Shown: in pieces, positions 18,501 through 26,353 of the stretch
How the letters are laid out: each line of letters opens with the position of its first letter
Numbering within the stretch: the stretch's first letter is position 1
Notes under the pieces: generated by a model
The model's database searches: none
The model's input: the letters and a program-made list of their open reading frames with translations, nothing else
Told to the model about the DNA's origin: nothing
Program-made: the position numbers and the translations under genes
DNA from: Flavobacterium sp. MDT1-60
GTDB taxonomy: Bacteria > Bacteroidota > Bacteroidia > Flavobacteriales > Flavobacteriaceae
Direction: 5' to 3'
Length of the DNA: 64,000 bases
Assembly (NCBI RefSeq): GCF_014844035.1
Contig: NZ_CP062159.1
Coordinates: 4,464,001 to 4,528,000 of the forward strand

Positions 18501-18620
18501 GAATTATATCCGACAAATAAAATTGTTCAATGGTGTTTAGCGGTTTACACTAAAAAACCATCCAATAATTTAACTGAAGATGAAAAAGATGGCGAAGTTA
18601 TAATTATAGAAAAACTTTAA
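15525..18620 (+). CDS. DUF5107-TPR secreted protein
   Basis: This 1031-residue protein has a signal peptide (cleavage near VTAQ, about 20). Residues 20-430 form a galactose-mutarotase-like beta-sandwich of the DUF5107 type: IENDYIKLMILPEIGGKVWSAVEKSTGKDF, MRGPWTSGGVEGNYG, TWMNTGIKAS and TDAWTEYWFPVK. From about residue 470 onward come tetratricopeptide repeats, such as AEEFLTACLKKDPNYAPVLSDLAGLQ. It acts in the periplasm or at the surface. Family members occur in PULs near glycosidases, and the fold suits carbohydrate binding or hydrolysis, but I know of no function that can be assigned here. A hairpin array of 185 bp precedes it. Confidence 0.72.
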   Translation: MKLKPFLSILLFGSLFVTAQNKPTFKEYKKVFTTYPFSDPDPIPKPDTKVYPYFRFDGFTDKPVQKEWKVIEIENDYIKLMILPEIGGKVWSAVEKSTGKDFIYNNHVIKFRDIAMRGPWTSGGVEGNYGIIGHTPNCATPVDYKIITREDGSISCVIGVLDLLTRTSWKLDINLPKDKAYFTTNSFWFNSTEFEQPYYTWMNTGIKASQNLQFIYPGQSYIGHNGEHNSWPIDKENGKDLSFYKNNDFGGYKSYHVFGKYNDFFGGYYHDEDFGMGRYGNHDDKPGKKIWIWGLSQQGMIWEKLLTDTDGQYVEVQSGRLFNQASEGSNLTPFKQRSFAPYQTDAWTEYWFPVKQTKGFVKANNYGAVNVKNENGWLKIYFSPLQKLNEKLEVFDNGKKVYSKEITLNTLQLFKDSIPVSVDSNKLKLVLGDNKLVWNSAPEDGNLARPLEVPKDFDNNSVYGLYLQGKSYISFKDYIKAEEFLTACLKKDPNYAPVLSDLAGLQIRKLEYKEAVATASKALSIDTYNPAANYYYGLANLHLGNVTDAKDGFDIAAASVEFRSSAYTALSKIYFAENDETKAIEYAEKSLLNNQNNLEGLQLLAVIYRLQNKSEKANSLLDKINAVDPLNHFVGFEKFLWNNSNASKLNFTSLIQNEMPEQTYLELGIWYQHLGRTDEALKVFSVAAPSAEIIYWKSFLENKAVDLSKIQPGISFPFRGETAEILEKLIKTNDQWQLKYHLALIEWNRNNISKAKELFLQCASKSNDPAFYAAKTSLFKDDSQLVITSLQQAIKLDPQSWRYPKLLAEHYIIQKQNDKALATIEPFYKHHTENYVVGMLYGKTLLLNKKYAEADAFLTKLKILPFEGATSGRQLYHEAKLMQALAQMKNKQYKKALQFIGEAKLWPENLGVGKPYDENIDERLENWLDYQCFTSLGHTETAKKSLEKIVAFNPKIDNTVMNFLPANQLVSAWAIEKTSSSKQAEEWLRHQAELYPTNKIVQWCLAVYTKKPSNNLTEDEKDGEVIIIEKL

Positions 18621-18670
18621 ACTGAAAACATTTTAATCATCATCAAAAACAAACTTTATAAAATTATAAA

Positions 18671-20846
18671 ATGAAAAAGCTCTTTTTAAAATATATCATT
18701 TTTAGCCTTGTTGTCATTATGGGTCAAAAAATGGAAGCACAAAATACAGATCAAAAAGCAGACGAATTAACTACTTACAGAGTTACTACATTAAAAGTTC
18801 ATGATTTGATTCATACTAAATTAGACGTTTCATTTGATTATGGAAAACGTTATTTATATGGAAAAGAATGGATTACTTTAAAACCTCATTTTTACGAAAC
18901 GGATCAGCTTACTTTAGATGCCAAAGGAATGGAATTCAAAGAAATTGCGATCATTGATGGCAAAAAAAACTATACCATTAAAATACACTCAGGACAGCGA
19001 ACAGGTTTTTATTACTTTAAACAAAAAATATAAAAGCACTGAAAAATACGTTGTTTACATTGATTACATCGCAAAACCTAATGAGCTAAAAACAAAAGGC
19101 GGCGAATCTATTACGGATTCAAAAGGATTGTATTTTATAAACCCTGATGGAAAAGAAGATAAGCCTGTACAAATTTGGACACAAGGTGAAACGGAAGCTT
19201 CTTCAGCCTGGTTTCCTACCATTGACAAACCAAATCAAAAAACAACTTCTGAAATCGCAATGACAGTCGATTCAAAGTACACAACGCTTTCTAATGGAAA
19301 ATTAACTTCTCAAAAAGTCAATAAAAACGGAACAAGAACAGATGTATGGAAAATGGACCAGCCAAATGCGCCGTATTTATTTATGATGGCCGTTGGAGAT
19401 TTTAAAATATATAAAGACACTTATAACGGTAAAGAAGTTAGCTATTATTTGGAACCAAAATATACACCTTATGCCAAACAAATTTTCTGGAAAACACCAG
19501 ATATGATGAACTTTTACAGCAAAATGCTGGGAGTCGAATATCCCTGGGCAAAGTATTCGCAGATTGTTGTAACTGATTATTTTGGAGGTGCAATGGAAAA
19601 CACTTCGGCAACGGTTCACGGTGCTTATGTGCAAAAGACAGAAAGAGAATTACTTGATGACAATCAAGAAAGTACTATTGCCCACGAACTTTTTCATCAG
19701 TGGTTTGGAGATTATGTTACCGCTGAATCCTGGTCGAATTTAACCATGAATGAGTCTTTTGCCACTTTTGGAGAAGTACTTTGGCACGGACACGATGCCG
19801 GGCAAGATGGCGAAGACAGATCACGTTATGAAAAATTACAAAACTATTTGCGCTCTCAAAAAAATGGAGATAGCCCTGTTTTAGCTCGTTTTCATTATAA
19901 AAACAAAGATGATATGTTTGACAATATCAGCTATTCAAAAGGTTCTATCATTTTATATGCAATCAAAAATCAAATGGGTGACGAAGCGTTTTTCAAATCT
20001 TTAAACCATTATTTGACAACAAATGCCTATAAATCGGGAGAAACACACCAATTGCGTCTGGCGATGGAAGAAGTAACCGGCAAAGACTGGAGTCCGTATT
20101 TTAACCAATGGTATTATCAGGGCGGAAATCCTATTCTGAATATTGAATACGGATATATAAATGGTAAAGCAACCATCGCTGTAAAACAAGTTCAGGAAAG
20201 TACCGTTCAGACGTTTAGTCTCCCATTAAAAGTGGATTATTATGTGAATGGAACAAAAATCAGAAAAGAAATTTTAATTGATCAGAGAGAACAACATTTC
20301 AGTTTTGACATTCCATCTCAACCTACCTTTGTAGATCTTGATCCTGATAAAATTTTAGTGGGACAAGTTATAGACAACAAAAAAATAGCGGATTATTTGT
20401 ATCAATACAAAAATGTTCCAACGTATTACAACCGAATTGAAGCGATAAAATATGCTATCACAGATAAAAGCCACGACGCTCAACTAATCCTTTTAGCCGG
20501 ATTAAAAGATCAACAAGATGATTTGCGAGTACTTAGTATCAAGGCAATTGATTTGGAGGATAATCAAATCAAAGAGGAAGTAATTAAAACCTTGCTTGAC
20601 ATTGCTAAAAATGACAAAAAAACAATTTCAAGAGCGAATGCGATTATAAAATTGGCTGCTACAGGTGATGTAGCTTATAAAGCATTAATGGAGGAAAGCA
20701 TCAAAAATCAATCTTACAATGTAATTGCAGGAGGCATAATTGGTTTGACAAAATTTGCTCCGGCAGAAGGAGAAAAAGCATTATCATCATTGGATGAAGA
20801 CACAAAAAAACACGTTACACCATTAATTAAAAGGCTAAGCAAATAA
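18671..20846 (+). pseudogene. M1-family aminopeptidase, frameshifted
   Basis: Residues 1-100 (from 18671) are read in one frame, with a signal peptide near GQKMEAQ. The rest is read in the next frame through 20846. Removing one A from the A8 run (18962-18969) gives ...IIDGKKTIPLKYTQDS, a smooth join of about 724 residues. The M1 signatures are intact: GGAMENTSA (about residue 305), and the zinc motif HELFHQWFGDYVTAESWSNLTMNE (HExxH then E, about 337-360). A HEAT-like C-terminus follows. The enzyme removes N-terminal residues from peptides, here exported. Its place in the PUL suggests glycopeptide use. The break is either a real mutation or a homopolymer error. Confidence 0.82.
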
Positions 20847-20925
20847 CAGGCATATAGCCGAACTTTATATTCTTTAGTAATTAGTATGTGAATTTAAATT
20901 CAAAAGTTTTAATTATTTAGAATTG

Positions 20926-20982
20926 TTTGTTTTTGAAGCCTCTCTAATTTGGTTCATTAGAGAGGTCCTTCAAAAAACAAAC
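20926..20982 (+). terminator. long hairpin after M1 peptidase
   Basis: CCTCTCTAAT (20939-20948) pairs with ATTAGAGAGG (20956-20965). The outer TTTGTTTTTGAAG pairs with CTTCAAAAAACAAA after a small bulge. This extended stem sits 15 bp before the next start codon and probably ends or attenuates the upstream transcript. Confidence 0.65.
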
Positions 20983-20996
20983 AAATTATTCAGCAA

Positions 20997-22316
20997 ATGA
21001 AAAATTTATTTTACACATCCCTTGCTTTCTTGTTCGGATCTTTTTCCTATTCAAATGGTATCGATTCGGTTAAAAAAATACTTGTCGAAAATCCGAAAAC
21101 GATAATTTCATTTCCTTTGGCGGGAAATACTTTTAGTTCAAAACATATCGACGGAAGTAATACCATTACGGATAACGGAATTGAAAACTGGACAGATTCC
21201 AGTGAATATTTCACAGCTTATTTTAGAGTTTCAAAACCTGGAACTTTTCAAATTACGGTCGAAGAATCTGTTGAAGTTTTTGGAAAATCAGAATTGGAGT
21301 TTTCAATTGGGAATGAAATCAAAAAAGTAAAATTTACCACTTCAAAAAAAGCAATAATTGTTGGAAATTGGAAAATCAACCAGGAAGGTTATGTTGCCAT
21401 CAAAATAAAAGGAATCAGTAAAACCGGAGATCGTTTTCCATCTATAAATCGCCTTACTATTTCGAGTACAGATTATGATGGCAAAATATCATATGTCCCA
21501 AATAACGAAAGGAATCTTTATCACTGGGGGCGTCGCGGCCCATCGGTACATTTAAATTATCAGGTTCCCGAAAACATAAATGCCGAATGGTATTATAATG
21601 AAATGACCATTCCTGTAAACGAGGACAAAATTGGTTCTTATTTTATGGCCAATGGTTTTGGCGAAGGTTACTTTGGAATTCAGGTAAACTCAGCAACCGA
21701 AAGAAGAGTTTTATTCTCCGTTTGGAGCCCGTTTTCAACCGATGATTCAAATAGTATTCCTGATTCTCATAAAATTAAACTACTAAAAAAAGGTAAAAAC
21801 GTTCACACTGGCGAATTCGGAAACGAAGGTTCTGGTGGTCAAAGTTATCTGAAATACAATTGGAAAGCCGGAACGACTTATAAATTTCTATTAAAAGGAA
21901 TCCCGGAAGGAAATAATTATACCACTTATACTGCCTATCTTTATGCGCCAGAATTGAATAAATGGCTGTTAATTGCAAGTTTCAGTCGCCCTCAAACGAG
22001 TACTTATTTAAAAAGATTTCATTCCTTTTTAGAAAATTTTGTTCCCGAACAAGGCGATTTATCTCGTCGGGTTTTATTCAATAATCAATGGATTTGCGAT
22101 GAAAAAGGAAATTGGTCTGAGATCAATTCGGCGCGATTTACAACAGACAATACCGGAGCAAAAGAATACCGAATGGATTTTGCCGGCGGACTTGAAAAAA
22201 ATTCTTTCTATTTAAAAGACGGAGGTTTTTTCAATAATTATACAACGCCAAAAACAACATTTACAAGACCTTTAAACAATAAAAAACCAGAAATCGATTT
22301 TACCAAATTACCGTAA
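20997..22316 (+). CDS. DUF5077/DUF3472-like secreted protein
   Basis: This 439-residue protein has an N-terminal signal (FGSFSYSNG). Residues about 35-165 form a beta-sandwich of the DUF5077 kind, starting FPLAGNTFSSK and ending FPSINRLTISS. The C-terminal part (about 175-400) matches the DUF3472 pattern: HWGRRGPSVHLNY, WYYNEMTIP, YFMANGFGEGYFGIQVNS, LFSVWSPF, GGQSYLKYNW and WLLIASFSRPQT. It lies 4 bp (or 28 bp, by start choice) before the GH109 gene, so the two are an operon. Function is unknown. The sandwich folds suggest glycan binding at the cell surface or in the periplasm. Confidence 0.75.
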   Translation: MKNLFYTSLAFLFGSFSYSNGIDSVKKILVENPKTIISFPLAGNTFSSKHIDGSNTITDNGIENWTDSSEYFTAYFRVSKPGTFQITVEESVEVFGKSELEFSIGNEIKKVKFTTSKKAIIVGNWKINQEGYVAIKIKGISKTGDRFPSINRLTISSTDYDGKISYVPNNERNLYHWGRRGPSVHLNYQVPENINAEWYYNEMTIPVNEDKIGSYFMANGFGEGYFGIQVNSATERRVLFSVWSPFSTDDSNSIPDSHKIKLLKKGKNVHTGEFGNEGSGGQSYLKYNWKAGTTYKFLLKGIPEGNNYTTYTAYLYAPELNKWLLIASFSRPQTSTYLKRFHSFLENFVPEQGDLSRRVLFNNQWICDEKGNWSEINSARFTTDNTGAKEYRMDFAGGLEKNSFYLKDGGFFNNYTTPKTTFTRPLNNKKPEIDFTKLP

Positions 22317-22344
22317 AAGAATGATTTCGAAAATAAAGCTACCT

Positions 22345-23724
22345 ATGAAAACTACTCTTTTTAAATTCACAATAGTCTTTTTTCTTCTGTTCGGATGGAC
22401 GATTGCATCGGCACAAATGATCAAGACAAAGACGCCTAACCGTCCAAAAGGTCAGCAAGATGTTTTGCGTTTAGCTACAGCACCAATTCCAACAGTTCGT
22501 GTCGCTTTCATCGGACTTGGAATGCGTGGTCCAGGAGCCGTAGAAAGAATGACACATATTCCGGGAGTTGAAATCGTAGCACTTTGTGATATGTTAGAAA
22601 AAAATACGCAATCGGCAAATGAAATTGTAACCAAAGCGGGACTTCCAAAAGCACAGGAATTTTTTGGAGATGAAAATGCCTGGAGAAAAGTAACGACACT
22701 TCCAAATGTTGATTTAGTATACGTTGCAACAGACTGGAAACATCATGCTATCATTGGCGTTCAGGCTATGAAAGATGGAAAACATGTGGCAATTGAAGTT
22801 CCGGGCGCATTGACGATGAAAGAAATTTGGGATCTTATTGATACTTCTGAAAAAACAAGAAAACATTGTATGCAGCTTGAAAATTGTGTGTACGATTTCT
22901 TTGAGTTAACAACTTTAAATATGGCGCAACAAGGTTTATTTGGAGAAATTCTTCATGCTGAAGGGTCTTACATTCACGGTTTACAGCCATTCTGGGGAGA
23001 ATACTGGAACAACTGGAGAATGGATTATAACATCAAACACCGCGGTGATGTTTATGCGACTCATGGAATGGGGCCAGCGTGTCAGGCATTGAATATACAT
23101 CGTGGTGATAAAATGAATTTCCTTGTTTCTATGGATACAAAAGCAGTTGGAAACCCTGCTTATATTAAAGAAAAATCAGGTCAGGAAATAAAAGATTTCA
23201 GAAATGGAGACCATACGATGACCATGATTCGTACCGAAAATGGGAAAACAATTCAAATTCAGCATGATGTAACTTCTCCGCGTCCCTATAGCAGAATGTA
23301 TCAATTGAGCGGAACAAAAGGTTTTGCAAACAAATATCCGTTAGAAGGTTATGCTTTGGATGGAAAAGAATTAGGTGATGATGTTAAGCCGAATCACGAA
23401 AAATTAAGTGCACATTCCTTTGTTCCTGAAGAAGTAAAAAAAGCTTTAATGGCAAAATACAAACATCCTATTGTAAAAGATATCGAAGAACAAGCCAAAA
23501 AAGTTGGTGGTCATGGCGGAATGGATTTCGTAATGGATTATCGTTTGATCCACTGCCTTCAAAAAGGACTTCCGTTAGATATGGATGTTTACGATTTAGC
23601 CGAATGGTCTTGTTTAGGTCCATTAACCGAAATTTCTCTTGATAAAGGTTCCGTTCCCGTAGAAATTCCGGATTTCACACGTGGTGGCTGGAACAAATTA
23701 CAAAAATTAGAGTTTTCAGAATAA
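22345..23724 (+). CDS. GH109 alpha-N-acetylgalactosaminidase
   Basis: This protein of about 459 residues from MKTTLFKF has a signal peptide (TIASAQ). It then has an NAD-binding Rossmann fold (VRVAFIGLGMRGPGAVER) and Gfo/Idh/MocA-type features (HVAIEVPGALTMKE). The GH109 blocks are ENCVYDFFEL, GSYIHGLQPFWGEYW, RGDVYATHGMGP, HDVTSPRPYSRMYQLSG and HGGMDFVMDYRLIHCL. GH109 enzymes use tightly bound NAD+ to cleave terminal alpha-GalNAc, as in blood-group A structures. An upstream in-frame ATG at 22321 would add eight residues. I prefer 22345 because it gives a standard signal peptide. Specificity inside GH109 varies, so alpha-GalNAc is likely but not certain. Confidence 0.88.
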   Translation: MKTTLFKFTIVFFLLFGWTIASAQMIKTKTPNRPKGQQDVLRLATAPIPTVRVAFIGLGMRGPGAVERMTHIPGVEIVALCDMLEKNTQSANEIVTKAGLPKAQEFFGDENAWRKVTTLPNVDLVYVATDWKHHAIIGVQAMKDGKHVAIEVPGALTMKEIWDLIDTSEKTRKHCMQLENCVYDFFELTTLNMAQQGLFGEILHAEGSYIHGLQPFWGEYWNNWRMDYNIKHRGDVYATHGMGPACQALNIHRGDKMNFLVSMDTKAVGNPAYIKEKSGQEIKDFRNGDHTMTMIRTENGKTIQIQHDVTSPRPYSRMYQLSGTKGFANKYPLEGYALDGKELGDDVKPNHEKLSAHSFVPEEVKKALMAKYKHPIVKDIEEQAKKVGGHGGMDFVMDYRLIHCLQKGLPLDMDVYDLAEWSCLGPLTEISLDKGSVPVEIPDFTRGGWNKLQKLEFSE

Positions 23725-23746
23725 ATATTTATTGGTTAGTTAGGTG

Positions 23747-23784
23747 AAACAAGAGAGCACAATTCATATCTTGCTCTCTTGTTT
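23747..23784 (+). terminator. hairpin between GH109 and GH35 genes
   Basis: AAACAAGAGAGCA (23747-23759) pairs perfectly with TGCTCTCTTGTTT (23772-23784) over a 12-nt loop, followed by T-rich sequence. It is a likely intrinsic terminator or attenuator. Confidence 0.7.
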
Positions 23785-23811
23785 ATTTACCTCTCCTTAA
23801 TTTTAAAAAAA

Positions 23812-25668
23812 ATGAAAAAAGTTTATATCACTCTCCTCTTTTCTATCTTCCTTGTATCTTCGATATCCGCGCAACAAAAACAAACATTTGCCATAAGTGA
23901 TGGGAATTTTTTATTGAATGGAAAACCAATACAAATCCATTCAGGCGAAATGCATTATTCACGAATTCCACAGCCTTATTGGCGTCATCGTTTACAAATG
24001 ATGAAAGCGATGGGATTAAATGCAGTGGCAACTTATGTATTTTGGAATTATCATGAAGTAAGCCCGGGAGTTTGGGATTTTAAAACGGGAAATAAAAACT
24101 TAGCAGAATATATTAAAACCGCTCAGGAAGAAGGATTATTCGTGATTCTTCGTCCAGGTCCATACGTTTGTGCGGAATGGGAGTTTGGCGGTTATCCCTG
24201 GTTTTTGCAAAACGTTCCAAATATGGTTATTCGTGGAAATAACGCGGCATATTTAACGGCTACAAAAGCTTATTTTACAGAGTTGTACAATCAGGTTGCA
24301 GCTTTACAAATTACCAAAGGCGGGCCTATTATTATGGTTCAGGGTGAAAACGAATTTGGTTCTTATGTCGCGCAACGTAAAGATGTTTCGCTTGAAGAGC
24401 ACAAAAAATACAGTGCGGCTGTTTTTCAACAATTAAAAGATGTTGGTTTTGAAGTTCCGTTTTTCACTTCTGACGGAAGCTGGCTTTTTGAAGGCGGTGC
24501 CTTGCCGGGAGCTTTACCAACAGCCAACGGCGAAGATGATGTTGTAAAATTAAAAGCAGTAGTAAATCAATTTAATAACAACCAAGGTCCTTATATGGTA
24601 GCCGAATTTTATCCGGGATGGTTAGATCATTGGGCAGAACCATTCCCAATACAAAAACCCGAACAAACCGTTCGTCAAACTAAAAAATACCTGGACAATC
24701 AGGTTTCCTTCAACTATTATATGGTTCATGGTGGTACTAATTTTGGCTTTACTTCAGGGGCAAATTATGACAAAGAACACGATATTCAACCTGACATGAC
24801 CTCTTATGATTATGATGCACCAATTAGCGAGGCCGGCTGGGCAACTCCAAAATATAATGCTTTAAGAGAATTATTAAAAACACCTGAAACTCCTGCTGTT
24901 CCGGCAAAAATACCTGTGATCACGATTCCCAATATCGCGTTAACCAAGTCCGTTGATTTAGCAGATTTAAAAGCTAAAATTAATCCGGTAATTGAAGATA
25001 ATCCGCAAACATTCGAGCAACTAAATCAAGGTGATGGTTATGTTTGGTACAGCAAAAAATTTACACAACCCATCAGCGGAAAATTAGAACTGAACGGATT
25101 ACGTGATTATGCGATCGTATATGTAAACGGAAAAAAGGTGGCCGAATTAAACCGATATTACAAGAAGTACGATTGTGAAATTGAAGTTCCTTTTAATGCA
25201 ACTTTAGACATTGTTGTGGAAAACATGGGACGCATCAATTACGGTTCTCAAATTAATGCCAATAATAAAGGAATTATAAGTCCCGTAATTATCAACGGAC
25301 AAACTATTACCGGAAATTGGGAAATGTATCAATTACCAATGAATAAAGAACCGGATTTGACGTCTTATAAAAATTCAGGAAAAACAAACCGACCAACTTT
25401 ATATCAGGGAACTTTTAGCCTAAATAAAACAGGAGATACATTTCTGGATATGCGGGATTGGGGCAAAGGAATTGTTTTCATCAACGGAATCAATATTGGA
25501 AGATACTGGAGCGTTGGGCCACAACAAACACTTTATGTGCCCGGATGCTGGCTTAAAAAAGGCAAAAACAATATTATAGTTTTTGAGCAAAAAAACGAAA
25601 AAATTCAAAAGGAAATAAAAACTATTGCGACACCAATTCTCGAAGATTTAAAACCTGAAAAAGGTTAA
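23812..25668 (+). CDS. GH35 beta-galactosidase
   Basis: The start MKKVYITLLFS at 23812 gives a clean signal peptide (SSISAQ) and 618 residues; an upstream in-frame ATG at 23779 lies inside the preceding terminator stem. The GH35 barrel is clear: LNGKPIQIHSGEMHYSRIP, FWNYHEVSPG, LRPGPYVCAEWEFGGYPWFL, the acid/base glutamate in QGENEFGSY (about 178) and the nucleophile in AEFYPGWLDHW (about 265). C-terminal jelly-roll domains follow, with GKGIVFINGINIGRYW. It releases terminal beta-galactose in the periplasm and is the last gene of the PUL. It should act with GH109 on Gal/GalNAc-containing glycans. Confidence 0.93.
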   Translation: MKKVYITLLFSIFLVSSISAQQKQTFAISDGNFLLNGKPIQIHSGEMHYSRIPQPYWRHRLQMMKAMGLNAVATYVFWNYHEVSPGVWDFKTGNKNLAEYIKTAQEEGLFVILRPGPYVCAEWEFGGYPWFLQNVPNMVIRGNNAAYLTATKAYFTELYNQVAALQITKGGPIIMVQGENEFGSYVAQRKDVSLEEHKKYSAAVFQQLKDVGFEVPFFTSDGSWLFEGGALPGALPTANGEDDVVKLKAVVNQFNNNQGPYMVAEFYPGWLDHWAEPFPIQKPEQTVRQTKKYLDNQVSFNYYMVHGGTNFGFTSGANYDKEHDIQPDMTSYDYDAPISEAGWATPKYNALRELLKTPETPAVPAKIPVITIPNIALTKSVDLADLKAKINPVIEDNPQTFEQLNQGDGYVWYSKKFTQPISGKLELNGLRDYAIVYVNGKKVAELNRYYKKYDCEIEVPFNATLDIVVENMGRINYGSQINANNKGIISPVIINGQTITGNWEMYQLPMNKEPDLTSYKNSGKTNRPTLYQGTFSLNKTGDTFLDMRDWGKGIVFINGINIGRYWSVGPQQTLYVPGCWLKKGKNNIIVFEQKNEKIQKEIKTIATPILEDLKPEKG

Positions 25669-25675
25669 AACAATA

Positions 25676-25884
25676 GCTCCAAAGGAGCGGAATGTTTATA
25701 GTCAATAAAATATTCCAATGTATTAAAGCTCTAGCAGAGCGAGATATTTTTATTTTAATAGTATACAAAATTAATTATCATAAGCTGCTTCAGGATGGCT
25801 TTACGCCAATAATATTTCGCCTCTATGAGGCTTTATATCTTCACAAATAATTAATCTATAAACATTACGTCCCTTTGGGACTTT
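25676..25884. repeat. mini-hairpin repeat array 2
   Basis: The 13-nt hairpins GCTCCAAAGGAGC (25676), GCTCTAGCAGAGC (25728), GCCTCTATGAGGC (25819) and GTCCCTTTGGGAC (25869) each have a 5-bp stem and 3-nt loop. The first is followed by GTTTATAG and the last is preceded by CTATAAACATTAC, the same frame as array 1 at 15304-15489. It lies between the PUL and the convergent osmC-like gene. Confidence 0.75.
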
Positions 25885-25898
25885 AGTATACAAAATAA

Positions 25899-25932
25899 AA
25901 TAGGCTGTCTCAAAAAAATGAGACAGCCTATT
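25899..25932. terminator. bidirectional terminator
   Basis: AATAGGCTGTCTCA (25899-25912) pairs perfectly with TGAGACAGCCTATT (25919-25932) around six A residues, with A and T runs outside. It separates the plus-strand PUL from the minus-strand osmC-like gene and can serve both. Confidence 0.85.
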
Positions 25933-25951
25933 TATCATTCTATTAAAAAAA

Positions 25952-26353
25952 TTAACTCCAGTTAAAAGTAATTTTCTTTTCAATTTCAGAGCTTAAACTT
26001 AGAAATACCGGGCAAGTCATTGCTGCGCGTTCCAAAATTGTTCTGTTTTTTTCATCTTCAACACCTTGCATATCAAAAACGATTTCAATTGCTCCAATTC
26101 GTCTTGGTTCAGCATTCATTATTTTAGTCACTTCAGCAGTCGAATTAATGAAATCTACATTCAAATCGCGCGCTTTGATTCCCATAATAGTCATCATGCA
26201 ACTAGCCAAAGCATTGGCTACAGTATCTGTTGGGGAAAACGCTTCGCCTTTTCCGTTATTATCTAGTGGTGCATCTGAAATGATTTCGCTTCCTGATTGC
26301 ACATGAATTGATTTTGTTCTTAAATCACCTAAATAGGTTACTTTTGATGTCAT
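25952..26353 (-). CDS. OsmC/Ohr-like peroxide-reducing protein
   Basis: This 133-residue protein has the OsmC fold pattern, with two cysteines at Cys52 (ALASCMMTIMG) and Cys114 (AAMTCPVFLSL). These are the redox pair that reduces organic hydroperoxides in this family. The start codon ATG overlaps by one base with the stop of the upstream LysM gene (TAATG), so translation is coupled. It is cytosolic. The pairing with a LysM envelope protein has no obvious functional reason. The YhfA-like subgroup is the closest type by length. Confidence 0.85.
   Translation of the reverse strand: MTSKVTYLGDLRTKSIHVQSGSEIISDAPLDNNGKGEAFSPTDTVANALASCMMTIMGIKARDLNVDFINSTAEVTKIMNAEPRRIGAIEIVFDMQGVEDEKNRTILERAAMTCPVFLSLSSEIEKKITFNWS

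Noticed and set aside
23779-23811. Upstream ATG of the GH35 gene
   Set aside because: It lies in the terminator stem and weakens the signal peptide; the MKKVYIT start is better.
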